In this document: one piece after another, positions 44,167 through 53,038 of the stretch
How the letters are laid out: the number at the start of each line of letters is the position of its first letter
How positions within the stretch are numbered: position 1 is the first letter of the stretch
Notes under the pieces: generated by a model
The model's database searches: none
Seen by the model: the letters and a program-made list of their open reading frames with translations, nothing else
What the model was told of the DNA's origin: nothing
NCBI RefSeq assembly: GCF_019802125.1
Contig: NZ_JAHVHT010000003.1
Location: forward strand, 310,001 to 374,000
Direction: 5' to 3'
Origin: Tateyamaria omphalii
Lineage (GTDB): Bacteria; Pseudomonadota; Alphaproteobacteria; Rhodobacterales; Rhodobacteraceae
Length of the DNA: 64,000 nucleotides
Position numbers and translations under genes: made by a program

Positions 44167-45162
44167 ATGATCAACATCGCACTTCTGGGCTGCGGCCGCA
44201 TCGGGCAGGTCCACGCCCGCAGCGTGATGGGGCTCGACGGCGCGCAGGTCGCTGCAGTGGCAGACGCTATGCCGGAGGCGGCCGAGGCGTTGGCGAAACG
44301 CACGGGCGCAAAGGTGATGGAGGTCGAGGATATCCTCGCCGCCTCCGACATCGACGCAGTGGTGATCGGCACGCCGACGACAACCCACTACGACCTGATC
44401 CATGGTGCGGCGCGCGCAGGCAAGGCGATCTTCTGCGAAAAGCCCATCGACCTGAACGCGGCCCGCATCCGGGATTGCCTTGCCGTGGTAGAACAGCACG
44501 ATGTGCCGTTCTTCATCGCCTTCAACCGGCGTTTCGATCCGAACTTCCGCACCCTGAAAACCCAGATCGACGCGGGCCGCATCGGCAAGGTTGAGATGGT
44601 GACGATCCTGTCCCGCGACCCATCGCCACCACCCATCGGGTACATCAAGACCTCTGGCGGTCTTTTCCGTGACATGATGATCCATGATCTGGACATGGCA
44701 CGGTTTCTGCTGGGCGAGGACCCGGTAGAGATCTTTGCCCACGGCTCTTGCCTCGTGGACCCGGCGATTGGAGGGGCGGGGGATGTCGACACGGCGATGG
44801 TGAGCCTGCGGACCGCTTCCGGCACGCTGTGCCAAATCTCCAACTCGCGCCGTGCCGCCTATGGCTATGACCAGCGGATCGAGGTGCATGGAGAAGAGGG
44901 CATGTTGCGCGCCGACAATGTCCTGACGTCCACTGTCGAAGTCTCCGATGCGAGTGGCTTCACACGCGCCCCGACCGAGCCGTTCTTTCTTGAACGCTAT
45001 GCCGCCGCCTACACCGCCGAGATGCAGCATTTTGTCGAGGTGCTGACCGCTGGTACCCCGCCGAACCCGAGCGGGATCGACGGCTACAAGGCCCAAGTGA
45101 TGGCGGATGCGGCGCAGGCCTCTTACGAGGCAGGGACGCCGCAGGCACTGGTATTCGACTAG
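44167..45162 (+). CDS. iolG: Myo-inositol 2-dehydrogenase IolG
   Basis: A 331-residue Gfo/Idh/MocA enzyme. ALLGCGRIGQVHA is the Rossmann start, IFCEKPIDL carries the catalytic Lys, and SGGLFRDMMIHDLDMARFLLG is the IolG-typical Asp/His active-site stretch. It performs the first step, inositol to 2-keto-inositol. It is the last gene of the rightward iol operon; its TAG overlaps the opposing hemN TAG in the sequence CTAG. Confidence 0.88.
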   Translation: MINIALLGCGRIGQVHARSVMGLDGAQVAAVADAMPEAAEALAKRTGAKVMEVEDILAASDIDAVVIGTPTTTHYDLIHGAARAGKAIFCEKPIDLNAARIRDCLAVVEQHDVPFFIAFNRRFDPNFRTLKTQIDAGRIGKVEMVTILSRDPSPPPIGYIKTSGGLFRDMMIHDLDMARFLLGEDPVEIFAHGSCLVDPAIGGAGDVDTAMVSLRTASGTLCQISNSRRAAYGYDQRIEVHGEEGMLRADNVLTSTVEVSDASGFTRAPTEPFFLERYAAAYTAEMQHFVEVLTAGTPPNPSGIDGYKAQVMADAAQASYEAGTPQALVFD

Positions 45163-46511
45163 ATCGCTGCGCTGTAGGTCCGCTTGTCGGTCTGTGCGGT
45201 CTGTTCCGTAGCAAAGGTGCCGGCGATCATCCGCACCAGCGGGTGTGCCCAGCGTGTGATTGTCAGCGTCTTGCCGTCCCAGGACACGGCATCGCCGAAC
45301 CGATCAACGATGTGCTGGATGTTGGACAAGATCGTCTGATCGGCCCGTTGTGACAGTGACAAGGTCGCCGCGTGATAGCACATGAGCTGTTCGACGATGT
45401 CGGCGCGCAGGTGATCACTTTCCGTCAGCACGTAGCCGCGCCAAAGGGCGGGTTCGTTGGCTTCCACCTGAGCGGCGTACTTGCCCGTGACGGGGATGTT
45501 TTGCGCAAACCCCTGCGGATAGGTCGAGATTGCCGATGCGCCGAGCCCAACCAGGTAAGGGGCGGTGTCGTCCGTGTACCCTTGGAAGGACCGTGTGAGG
45601 CGCTTGTTGAAAAACGCTTGCGCCAGCGCGTCGTCGGGGCGGGCGAAGTGGTCAATGCCGATTTGCACGTAGCCGCTTCCCAGCAGCGTCCGGCGCGCGA
45701 GATCAAACAGCGCAAGGCGTTTTTCGGGCGCAGGAAGCGCGTCGCTGGGGATCAGGGACTGGCGTTTCGACATCCAGGGCACGTGGGCATAGCCGAAAAG
45801 CGCGATACGGCCCGGTTCCATCTCCAGCGCGGACTCCAAGGTAGCGGTGAGCGTTTGTTCCGTCTGGTAGGGCAGGCCGTAGAGCAGGTCGAAATTCAAC
45901 GCGTTCACGTTCAGTGCGCGCAATTGGTCTACGACGCTGGCGGTCAGGTCACGCGACTGCTCGCGCCCGATGGCCTGCTGAACCTGCGGGTCAAAGTCCT
46001 GAATGCCGAGACTGGCGCGCGACAGGCCGTGCTGTTTGAGCATGGCAAGGCGTTTAGGACCAACATCTGTCGGGTCCACTTCGACTGAGAATTCGTCGAG
46101 CGCGCTGAAGTCCCAGATGTCGTGCAGCCCCGTCAAAAGGTGATCAAGAACAGGCGCGGGCAGGATCGTCGGCGTTCCTCCGCCCAAATGAAGCCGCCGG
46201 GTCTGCACCCCGTTTGAAAAGCCGTTGCGCATTTGCCGGGCTTCGGTCAGCACGCGCTCAACATAGGGCGCGAGGGGGGCTTCGCTGCGCGTGCCTTGCG
46301 TACGGCAGGCACAGAACCAGCATAGTCTGCGGCAAAAGGGAATGTGGACATAAAGCGAAATCTTTGCATCCTTGGGCGCAGTGGATTGCCAGGTATGGAC
46401 GCACTCCGCGTCGACCTTTTCACTGAACCAGTTTGCGGGCGGGTAGCTCGTAAAGCGTGGCACCCGTGCGTCGAAAAGCCCATGTCGGCGGAGTTCGGAA
46501 ACGTGTTTCAT
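45159..46511 (-). CDS. hemN: Oxygen-independent coproporphyrinogen III oxidase HemN
   Basis: A 450-residue radical-SAM enzyme of anaerobic heme synthesis. The [4Fe-4S] motif C60-x3-C64-x2-C67-x-C69 (PFCRRLCWFCAC) and N-terminal VPRFTSYPPANWF are diagnostic, and RLHLGGGTPT follows. I place the start at 46511; in-frame codons further upstream run through the FNR box. No Shine-Dalgarno precedes this ATG. An FNR box at 46546-46559 is centred 41.5 bp from the A of the ATG, suggesting a class II promoter and a leaderless message. Confidence 0.88.
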   Translation of the reverse strand: MKHVSELRRHGLFDARVPRFTSYPPANWFSEKVDAECVHTWQSTAPKDAKISLYVHIPFCRRLCWFCACRTQGTRSEAPLAPYVERVLTEARQMRNGFSNGVQTRRLHLGGGTPTILPAPVLDHLLTGLHDIWDFSALDEFSVEVDPTDVGPKRLAMLKQHGLSRASLGIQDFDPQVQQAIGREQSRDLTASVVDQLRALNVNALNFDLLYGLPYQTEQTLTATLESALEMEPGRIALFGYAHVPWMSKRQSLIPSDALPAPEKRLALFDLARRTLLGSGYVQIGIDHFARPDDALAQAFFNKRLTRSFQGYTDDTAPYLVGLGASAISTYPQGFAQNIPVTGKYAAQVEANEPALWRGYVLTESDHLRADIVEQLMCYHAATLSLSQRADQTILSNIQHIVDRFGDAVSWDGKTLTITRWAHPLVRMIAGTFATEQTAQTDKRTYSAAI

Positions 46512-46545
46512 GTGGCGAAGTTGAGTGAAGCGCCTGTTGCGTGCA

Positions 46546-46559
46546 TTGACCCAGATCAA
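46546..46559. promoter_or_regulatory. FNR box between hemN and fnrL
   Basis: TTGACCCAGATCAA matches the FNR/FnrL consensus TTGAT-N4-ATCAA with one change in the left half. It lies between the divergent hemN and fnrL genes, 11 bp before the fnrL ATG and 34 bp before the hemN ATG. Its position fits activation of hemN; occupancy would cover the fnrL translation start region, so fnrL could be autorepressed. Confidence 0.8.
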
Positions 46560-46570
46560 CGGAGGGCGGG

Positions 46571-47311
46571 ATGAACAAACCGCTGACGGCCATCGAAAAT
46601 TGCTCAAGCTGCCCGATCCGCCACAGGGCGGTGTGCGCGCGCTGCGATGATGACGAGCTGGTCGAGCTGAACGCGATCAAGTTCTACAAGTCCTATTCTG
46701 CAGGCCAGACCATCGCGATGCGTGGGGATGCGTTGGACGTCGTTGCCTCGGTCGTAATGGGGACAGCGACCCTCGAACGCGCGATCGAGGACGGTCGGAC
46801 GCAGTTGGTCGGTTTGCTTTTGCCATCGGACTTCATTGGTCGTCCGGGCCGGTCCACGCTCCAATATGATGTCACCGCTGTGACAGACGTGACGCTGTGC
46901 TGTTTTTACCGCAAACCGTTCGAGGATTTGCTGGTACGTATCCCGCACGTCCAGGAACGGATGCTTGAGATGGCGCTGGACGAACTGGACGCGGCCCGCG
47001 ACTGGATGCTGCTTCTGGGCCGCAAGACGGCGCGCGAGAAGATCGCGAGTTTCCTGATGCTGATCGCGAAGCGGACCGTGCATCCAGATGGGCGTGTCCT
47101 TGGGGATACCTCGCGAATCGAATTGCCGATCAGCCGCGAGGCGATGGCCAATTTCCTCGGTCTGACCATCGAAACCGTCAGCCGACAATTCACAGGTTTG
47201 CGCAAGGATGGCGTGATCGAACTGGATGGCAATCGCAGTGTGATTGTGCCCGATCTTGAAACATTGCTTCTGGAAAGTGGTGACGATTCCGATGGTGGCC
47301 CGCTGGTCTGA
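46571..47311 (+). CDS. fnrL: Oxygen-sensing Crp/FNR-family regulator FnrL
   Basis: A 246-residue Crp/Fnr regulator. N-terminal C11-x2-C14-x7-C22 plus a central Cys (C110 or C111) reproduces the FnrL spacing of Rhodobacter for an oxygen-labile [4Fe-4S] cluster. A cNMP-like beta-barrel is followed by the DNA-binding helix FLGLTIETVSRQFTGLRKDG, whose E-x2-S-R reads TTGAT half-sites. It should activate hemN, the usp gene, ccoNOQP and ccoGHIS, all of which carry matching boxes here. GGAGGGCGGG is its ribosome-binding site. Confidence 0.9.
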   Translation: MNKPLTAIENCSSCPIRHRAVCARCDDDELVELNAIKFYKSYSAGQTIAMRGDALDVVASVVMGTATLERAIEDGRTQLVGLLLPSDFIGRPGRSTLQYDVTAVTDVTLCCFYRKPFEDLLVRIPHVQERMLEMALDELDAARDWMLLLGRKTAREKIASFLMLIAKRTVHPDGRVLGDTSRIELPISREAMANFLGLTIETVSRQFTGLRKDGVIELDGNRSVIVPDLETLLLESGDDSDGGPLV

Positions 47312-47323
47312 CGTGACCACCTC

Positions 47324-47337
47324 TTGATCCACATCAA
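47324..47337. promoter_or_regulatory. FNR box before the universal stress protein gene
   Basis: TTGATCCACATCAA matches the FNR consensus in both half-sites. Its centre at 47330.5 predicts a class II start near 47372, with TATCCC at 47360-47365 as a weak -10. That leaves about 26 nt of leader with GAAGGAGGG before the ATG at 47398. Confidence 0.78.
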
Positions 47338-47397
47338 CGCAGTCATGTGCATTGCGGCCTATCCCTTTTGACCGAAAGGTCGAAGGAGGGCTGTTTC

Positions 47398-47805
47398 ATG
47401 TACAAAAACATTTTGATCCCGGTCGCGTTCGGGGAAGATCGCGATCACCAGCGCGCGGAGGAGGTGGCGAAACACCTGTCTTCAGAGGGCGCGCTGATCA
47501 CGCTTTTGCATGTCTTGGAACAGATCCCGGTCTATGCGGCCGAGTTCGTTCCCTCCGATCTGGTGATCGGCAACCGCGAGCGTCTGGCACAGCGGTTGCA
47601 GGTCATGGCGGCCGAATTGCCAAATGCGCAGAGCGCGCTGATCGAGGGCGCCACAGGTCGGAGCATTACCGACTATGCGCAGAAGCATAGTGTGGATCTG
47701 ATCGTGATTCCGTCTCACCAACCTGCACTTTCGGACATCCTGCTGGGTTCGACTGCGGCCTGGGTGACACGCCACGCGCCCTGCGCGGTGCATGTCATAC
47801 GGTAA
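47398..47805 (+). CDS. Universal stress protein (UspA family)
   Basis: A 135-residue single UspA domain. N-terminal MYKNILIPVAF, central GATGRSITDYAQKHSVDLIVIPSH and C-terminal LLGSTAAWVTRHAPCAVHVIR, with the G-x2-G-x9-G(S/T)-like nucleotide loop region. Its position between fnrL and ccoN and its own FNR box indicate induction at low oxygen. This linkage recurs in Rhodobacteraceae. Confidence 0.87.
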   Translation: MYKNILIPVAFGEDRDHQRAEEVAKHLSSEGALITLLHVLEQIPVYAAEFVPSDLVIGNRERLAQRLQVMAAELPNAQSALIEGATGRSITDYAQKHSVDLIVIPSHQPALSDILLGSTAAWVTRHAPCAVHVIR

Positions 47806-47816
47806 ATGCCGGTGTC

Positions 47817-47830
47817 TTGATCCAGATCAA
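47817..47830. promoter_or_regulatory. FNR box of ccoNOQP
   Basis: TTGATCCAGATCAA is a perfect match to TTGAT-N4-ATCAA. A class II geometry predicts transcription from about 47865, with TAATCC (47853-47858) as the -10. That gives a leader of about 96 nt to ccoN. Confidence 0.85.
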
Positions 47831-47960
47831 CGCGCGCAAGGCGGCGCGGGCCTAATCCACCAACATACGAACAGGTCTGTTGTCCCCGCGGGGACAGTGC
47901 GCAGACGCGCGCAGGTCCCTCAAGCCAAGGTGATCAGTGCGAATTTGCAAAGGAAAGAGA

Positions 47961-49586
47961 ATGTGGGACTACATTAAACTCATTTTGCTTGGCCTCGTCG
48001 CCCTGTTTGCTGCCATCGCAGCGGATTGGGGCCACGATCTGGCCTATAAACTGCACGCCGCGCTGATCTTTGTGATCGCTGCGGGCATGTTCATTTGGCA
48101 GGTTCGCCAGATCGACAGCGACAAGCCCCAAGTCGACACGTCCGGTTACATGGACGGTGTGATCCGCGCGGGCGTGATCGCCACGGGGTTCTGGGGCGTC
48201 GTGGGCTTTTTGGCCGGGGTGTTCATCGCCTTCCAACTGGCCTTTCCCGCGCTGAACTTCGATTGGGGACAGCCTTTCACAAACTTCGGACGCCTGCGCC
48301 CGCTGCACACCAGCGCGGTGATTTTCGCGTTTGGGGGCAACGCGCTGATCATGTCGTCATTCTATATCGTGCAACGCACATGCGGCGCGCGGCTGTGGGG
48401 CGGCAACACGGCGTGGTTCGTGTTCTGGGGCTATCAGCTGTTCATCGTGATGGCGGCGACCGGCTACCTGCTGGGCGCGACGCAGTCCAAGGAATATGCC
48501 GAGCCTGAGTGGTATGTGGACATTTGGCTGACCATCGTCTGGGTCGCCTTTCTGGCGGTCTACATGGGCACGATCTTCAAGCGGCAGGAAAAGCATATCT
48601 ATGTCGCGAACTGGTTCCTGCTCGCCTTTATCATCACCGTGGCGATGCTGCACATCGTCAACAACCTGAGTATTCCGGTCTCCCTGCTGGGCTCCAAGTC
48701 CGTGCAGGTCTTTTCGGGCGTGCAGGATGCGATGACGCAGTGGTGGTATGGCCACAACGCGGTGGGCTTCTTCCTGACCGCCGGTTTCCTCGGCATGATG
48801 TATTACTTCGTGCCGAAGCAGGCGGGCCGTCCCGTTTACAGCTACAAGCTGTCGATCATCCACTTCTGGGCGCTGATCTTCCTCTACATCTGGGCTGGTC
48901 CGCACCACCTCCACTACACCGCGCTGCCCGACTGGGCCTCGACCTTGGGCATGGTGTTCTCGATCATCCTGTGGATGCCGAGTTGGGGTGGCATGATCAA
49001 CGGTCTGATGACGTTGCAAGGCGCGTGGGACAAGCTGCGCACCGATCCGATCATCCGGATGATGGTGATCAGTCTGGCGTTCTACGGCATGTCGACCTTT
49101 GAAGGGCCGATGATGTCCATCAAGGCGGTCAACAGCCTCAGCCACTACACCGACTGGACCATTGGTCACGTGCACTCCGGTGCGCTGGGTTGGAACGGCA
49201 TGATCACCTTTGGCGCGCTCTACTTCCTGACGCCGCGCCTGTGGGGCCGCAAGCAGATGTATTCGATGGCTGCCATCGACTGGCACTTCTGGCTCGCGAC
49301 CATTGGCATCGTGCTTTACGCGGCATCCATGTGGGTGACCGGTATCATGGAGGGCCTGATGTGGCGCGAAGTCGATGCCCAAGGGTTCCTGGTGAACTCG
49401 TTCGCAGATACCGTGAGCGCGAAATTCCCGATGTATGTGGTGCGTGGATTGGGCGGGGTTCTGTACCTGACCGGCGCCTGCATCATGATCTGGAACATGT
49501 GGATGACCATCCGGGGCGGCGCGCCCGTCCGTGTGGCCCCGCCGGCAGCCCCTGTTGCTGCGGCTCAACCTGCACAAGCTGCGTAA
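47961..49586 (+). CDS. ccoN: Cytochrome cbb3 oxidase catalytic subunit CcoN
   Basis: A 541-residue heme-copper oxidase subunit I with about 12-14 membrane helices. Metal-ligand histidines are visible in [46 protein letters not shown] and [20 protein letters not shown]. An N-terminal helix with a short Asp/His segment ([10 protein letters not shown]...) precedes the core. The ATG at 47961 follows AAAGGAAAGAG. It is first gene of the cbb3 operon under the FNR box. The proline/alanine-rich C-terminus ([15 protein letters not shown]) is an unusual but harmless tail. Confidence 0.93.
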   Translation: MWDYIKLILLGLVALFAAIAADWGHDLAYKLHAALIFVIAAGMFIWQVRQIDSDKPQVDTSGYMDGVIRAGVIATGFWGVVGFLAGVFIAFQLAFPALNFDWGQPFTNFGRLRPLHTSAVIFAFGGNALIMSSFYIVQRTCGARLWGGNTAWFVFWGYQLFIVMAATGYLLGATQSKEYAEPEWYVDIWLTIVWVAFLAVYMGTIFKRQEKHIYVANWFLLAFIITVAMLHIVNNLSIPVSLLGSKSVQVFSGVQDAMTQWWYGHNAVGFFLTAGFLGMMYYFVPKQAGRPVYSYKLSIIHFWALIFLYIWAGPHHLHYTALPDWASTLGMVFSIILWMPSWGGMINGLMTLQGAWDKLRTDPIIRMMVISLAFYGMSTFEGPMMSIKAVNSLSHYTDWTIGHVHSGALGWNGMITFGALYFLTPRLWGRKQMYSMAAIDWHFWLATIGIVLYAASMWVTGIMEGLMWREVDAQGFLVNSFADTVSAKFPMYVVRGLGGVLYLTGACIMIWNMWMTIRGGAPVRVAPPAAPVAAAQPAQAA

Positions 49587-49598
49587 GGAGAAACAACC

Positions 49599-50330
49599 AT
49601 GAAACAAGGATTTCTTCAGCGCCACCAAGTGCTTGAACGCAGTCCGACGCTTCTGTTCGTCTTCTCGCTGCTGACCGTGTCCGTCGGCGGGATCGTGGAG
49701 ATCGCACCGCTTTTCTACCTCGAAAACACGATTGAGGAGGTGGAGGGCGTGCGGCCCTACAGCCCGCTGGAACTGGCCGGACGCGATATCTACATCCGCG
49801 AGGGCTGCTATGTCTGCCACAGCCAGATGATCCGCCCCATGCGGGACGAGGTTGAGCGCTATGGTCACTACTCGCTGGCGGCGGAGTCGAAATACGATCA
49901 CCCGCACCAGTGGGGGTCAAAGCGGACAGGGCCTGATCTGGCCCGCGTGGGTGGCCGGTACTCGGATGCATGGCATGTCGATCACCTGATGGACCCGCAG
50001 TCCGTGGTGCCGGAATCGATCATGCCGAAATATGCCTTCCTTGCCGATGCGGTCATAGATGGCGAGCGGATAGAGGATCTGTTGCGCACCCATCGCTTCG
50101 TCGGCGTACCGTATACCGACGAGATGATCGCACAGGCCTCTGCCGATTTCAGGGTGCAGGCCGATCCGGATGGCGACTGGGATGGTCTGGTCGAACGCTA
50201 TCCCGGAGCCGTGGTGTCCAACTTCGATGGCCAGCCCGAGCTGACCGAGATGGATGCGCTGATCGCTTATCTGCAGATGCTGGGCACGTTGGTCGACTTC
50301 TCGACCTTCACCCCGGACCCGACCCGATAG
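49599..50330 (+). CDS. ccoO: Cytochrome cbb3 oxidase monoheme subunit CcoO
   Basis: A 243-residue membrane-anchored c-type cytochrome. An N-terminal helix at about 17-38 is followed by the heme motif C70-Y-V-C73-H74. The axial Met is probably in the [11 protein letters not shown] region. It passes electrons from CcoP to CcoN. It lies 12 bp after ccoN, with AAGGAG ahead of the start. Confidence 0.93.
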   Translation: MKQGFLQRHQVLERSPTLLFVFSLLTVSVGGIVEIAPLFYLENTIEEVEGVRPYSPLELAGRDIYIREGCYVCHSQMIRPMRDEVERYGHYSLAAESKYDHPHQWGSKRTGPDLARVGGRYSDAWHVDHLMDPQSVVPESIMPKYAFLADAVIDGERIEDLLRTHRFVGVPYTDEMIAQASADFRVQADPDGDWDGLVERYPGAVVSNFDGQPELTEMDALIAYLQMLGTLVDFSTFTPDPTR

Positions 50331-50339
50331 GAGGCTGAC

Positions 50340-50543
50340 ATGGAAACGACATATTCCATTCTGCGAGAATTTGCGGGCAGCTGGGCTTTGGTTGCAATGA
50401 TGCTCTTCTACATATCGGCCTGCCTTTATGCGGTCCGACCTTCAGCCAAGGCGGCCAATGACGAGGCCGCTGGCATCCCCCTGCGAAACGACACTGACGC
50501 GCACCTGGATGCGCAAGAACCGGAGGCCAAGCAAGATGGCTGA
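50340..50543 (+). CDS. ccoQ: Cytochrome cbb3 oxidase small subunit CcoQ (FixQ)
   Basis: A 67-residue protein with one membrane helix (SWALVAMMLFYISACLYAVRP, about 14-34) and a charged cytoplasmic tail. Position between ccoO and ccoP and an 8-bp overlap with ccoP identify it. CcoQ stabilises the oxidase and has been linked to regulation in Rhodobacter. Confidence 0.85.
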   Translation: METTYSILREFAGSWALVAMMLFYISACLYAVRPSAKAANDEAAGIPLRNDTDAHLDAQEPEAKQDG

Positions 50544-51411
50544 TGAGAACAAAGACATTGATCAGGTCACCGGGACGGACACCACCGGACACGAATGGGA
50601 CGGGATCAAGGAGTTGAACAATCCTCTACCGCGCTGGTGGCTCTGGACCTTCTACGGCACGGTGGCCTGGGGTCTCGCCTATACAATCGCCTATCCGGCA
50701 TGGCCGCTTGTCAACTCCGCGACGCAGGGATTGTTGGGGTATTCCACCCGTGCAGAGGTTGCCGAACGGATTGCCGAGGTTGACGCCCGAAATGCCGAGG
50801 TGTCGGAACGTCTGGCGGCTGCCGATCTGTCGACGCTGGCGCCGGACGATCCGGCCCACCGCTTCGGTGTTGCCGGTGGCGCATCTGTGTTCCTTGCCAA
50901 TTGCTCGCAATGTCATGGTCAAGGTGCGGCCGGTGTGCAGGCGGCGGGCTATCCCAACCTGCTGGACGACGCATGGCTGTGGGGCGGGACGCTGGAAGAG
51001 ATCGAGTACACGGTCCGCCACGGTATCCGGAACGAGACCGACCCCGACGCCCGCTGGTCCGAGATGCCTGCCTTTGGCGACATCCTGTCTGACGAGGAGA
51101 TCGGCCAGACAGTCGAATACGTGCTTGCCATATCAGGTCAGGAGCATGACGCGGCCATGGCTGAGCAGGGCATGGTCTGGTTCGAAGAACAGTGCAGCGC
51201 CTGTCACGGTGTCAATGGTGAAGGGGACCGGTTGCAGGGCGCGCCGACGCTCAACGATGCCATCTGGCTCTATGGCGGGGATCGCGAGACCCTGACCGAG
51301 ACGGTCACTTACTCCCGCTTCGGCGTGATGCCTGCCTGGGGCGAGCGGCTGGACGAGTACGAGATCAAAGCCGTCACGCTCTACCTGCACCAGTTGGGAG
51401 GCGGCGAGTAA
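50536..51411 (+). CDS. ccoP: Cytochrome cbb3 oxidase diheme subunit CcoP
   Basis: A 291-residue membrane-anchored diheme cytochrome c. N-terminal TGHEWDGIKELNNPLPRWW is the CcoP signature, with one helix at about 34-54. Heme motifs are C123-SQ-C126-H127 and C220-SA-C223-H224. The ATG at 50536 overlaps ccoQ; codons further upstream in frame only read through ccoQ. It ends the ccoNOQP operon before a strong terminator. Confidence 0.93.
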   Translation: MADENKDIDQVTGTDTTGHEWDGIKELNNPLPRWWLWTFYGTVAWGLAYTIAYPAWPLVNSATQGLLGYSTRAEVAERIAEVDARNAEVSERLAAADLSTLAPDDPAHRFGVAGGASVFLANCSQCHGQGAAGVQAAGYPNLLDDAWLWGGTLEEIEYTVRHGIRNETDPDARWSEMPAFGDILSDEEIGQTVEYVLAISGQEHDAAMAEQGMVWFEEQCSACHGVNGEGDRLQGAPTLNDAIWLYGGDRETLTETVTYSRFGVMPAWGERLDEYEIKAVTLYLHQLGGGE

Positions 51412-51480
51412 CCCTCGCGGTCTTCTCACCACGCCGCGCGTCGGGCGCATTTACGCCCCTTTGGAGGCGATGCGCGGCGG

Positions 51481-51530
51481 TCCCGGTCTCTGTCCTGTTC
51501 GTACCATGCAGAGACCGGGATTTCCCTTTC
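51481..51530 (+). terminator. Rho-independent terminator after ccoP
   Basis: TCCCGGTCTCTG (51481-51492) and CAGAGACCGGGA (51509-51520) form a perfect 12-bp stem with a 16-nt loop, followed by TTTCCCTTTC. It is the clearest terminator in the window and separates ccoNOQP from ccoGHIS, which has its own FNR box 15 bp further on. Confidence 0.85.
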
Positions 51531-51534
51531 ATGC

Positions 51535-51548
51535 TTGATCCAGATCAA
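51535..51548. promoter_or_regulatory. FNR box of ccoGHIS
   Basis: TTGATCCAGATCAA, identical to the ccoN box. Class II geometry predicts transcription from about 51583, giving a short leader of about 19 nt to the ccoG ATG at 51602. Confidence 0.83.
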
Positions 51549-51601
51549 GGCTGTGCGACCCGGCGATGTGCAGGGTACGCTTACGAACAGGACAACCGAA
51601 A

Positions 51602-53035
51602 ATGACACAGTCTCCGGCTACTCCGCCGCCGCTCTATGCGCCGCGCGAACCGATCTTTCCCCGCAGGGTGAAGGGCACGTATCGCACGCTCAAATGGTGG
51701 ATCATGGGCGTGACCCTGGCCATCTACTACCTGACCCCCTGGATCCGTTGGGATCGTGGCCCGAACCTGCCTGATCAGGCGGTTCTGGTCGATCTGGCGG
51801 GGCGGCGTTTCTATTTCCTTTGGATCGAGATCTGGCCGCATGAATTCTATTTCGTGGCCGGTCTGCTGATCATGGCGGGCCTTGGCCTGTTTCTTTTCAC
51901 CTCGGCCTTGGGTCGTGTGTGGTGCGGTTATACCTGCCCGCAGACCGTGTGGACCGACCTGTTCATACTGGTGGAGCGCTGGATCGAAGGCGACCGCAAC
52001 GCCCGTGTGCGCCTGTGGAACGCTGAGTGGTCTTTCACCAAGTTTCGCTTGCGCATGACCAAGTGGATCGTGTGGTTTTTCATCGCGCTCGCTACCGGCG
52101 GGGCCTGGGTGTTCTACTTTGCCGATGCGCCGACGCTGGCGCGGGATCTTGTCACCTTTGACGCACCGCTGGTCGCGTATTCGACCATTCTGATCCTGAC
52201 CGCGACCACCTTTGTCTTTGGTGGGTTCATGCGGGAACAGGTCTGTAACTACATGTGCCCCTGGCCGCGTATCCAAGCGGCCATGATGGATGAGAGCACG
52301 CTGACCGTTGCCTATCGCCACTGGCGGGGCGAGCCGCGCGGCAAGCACATGAAGGCCGAGGATGCTGATCAGCGGGGCGACTGCATCGACTGCATGGCCT
52401 GTGTGAATGTTTGCCCTGCGGGCATCGACATCCGCGACGGGCAGCAGATGGAGTGTATCACCTGTGCCCTCTGTATCGACGCCTGCGACGAGGTGATGGA
52501 GCGGATTGGTAAGCCGCGTGGTTTGATCGACTATCTGGCGCTTTCGGATGAAGAGGCCGAGACCAACGGAGCGCCGCCGCGGCCGATTTGGCAGCACGTT
52601 CTGCGCCCGCGCACGATGCTGTATACCGCCATGTGGTCGCTGATTGGCGTAGCGCTGGTCTACGCGCTGTTCATCCGTTCCGACATCGACCTGACGGTCG
52701 AGCCGGTGCGCAATCCGCAATTCGTGACCCTGTCGGACGGGTCGGTGCGCAACGCCTATACCCTGCGTATCCGCAACCTGACGGCAGAACCGCGAGAATT
52801 CCGGGTCATGCTAACCTCGGAAGACATTCTGCGCATCGACGTGGAAAGCGACGGAGCCGTCGCCAACCATGTAACCGTGCCTGCAAACGAAACGCTGCAG
52901 GCACGCGTGTACGTGATTGCTCGGTCGCAAGACCCGGCTGCCGATGCCGAAACCACCGACCTGCGTCTATGGGTCGAAGACGTCGAAACAGACGACCGTG
53001 CTGGCGTTGCCACCATATTCAACGGAAAGGGCTGA
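51602..53035 (+). CDS. ccoG: Cytochrome cbb3 oxidase accessory protein CcoG (RdxB/FixG)
   Basis: A 477-residue membrane iron-sulfur protein. There are about five helices, and the CGYTCPQTVWTDLF motif lies near 115-128. A cytoplasmic double ferredoxin region, CIDCMACVNVCPAG...CITCALCIDACDEVM (about 262-300), binds two [4Fe-4S] clusters. A C-terminal periplasmic Ig-like domain follows. CcoG is a copper reductase in cbb3 assembly. The ATG at 51602 begins the conserved N-terminus. Confidence 0.92.
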   Translation: MTQSPATPPPLYAPREPIFPRRVKGTYRTLKWWIMGVTLAIYYLTPWIRWDRGPNLPDQAVLVDLAGRRFYFLWIEIWPHEFYFVAGLLIMAGLGLFLFTSALGRVWCGYTCPQTVWTDLFILVERWIEGDRNARVRLWNAEWSFTKFRLRMTKWIVWFFIALATGGAWVFYFADAPTLARDLVTFDAPLVAYSTILILTATTFVFGGFMREQVCNYMCPWPRIQAAMMDESTLTVAYRHWRGEPRGKHMKAEDADQRGDCIDCMACVNVCPAGIDIRDGQQMECITCALCIDACDEVMERIGKPRGLIDYLALSDEEAETNGAPPRPIWQHVLRPRTMLYTAMWSLIGVALVYALFIRSDIDLTVEPVRNPQFVTLSDGSVRNAYTLRIRNLTAEPREFRVMLTSEDILRIDVESDGAVANHVTVPANETLQARVYVIARSQDPAADAETTDLRLWVEDVETDDRAGVATIFNGKG

Positions 53036-53038
53036 GAC

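Noticed and set aside
48357-49907. A 516-codon open frame antisense to ccoN
   Set aside because: It lies wholly opposite unmistakable ccoN/ccoO coding sequence and is rich in His/Arg without domains.
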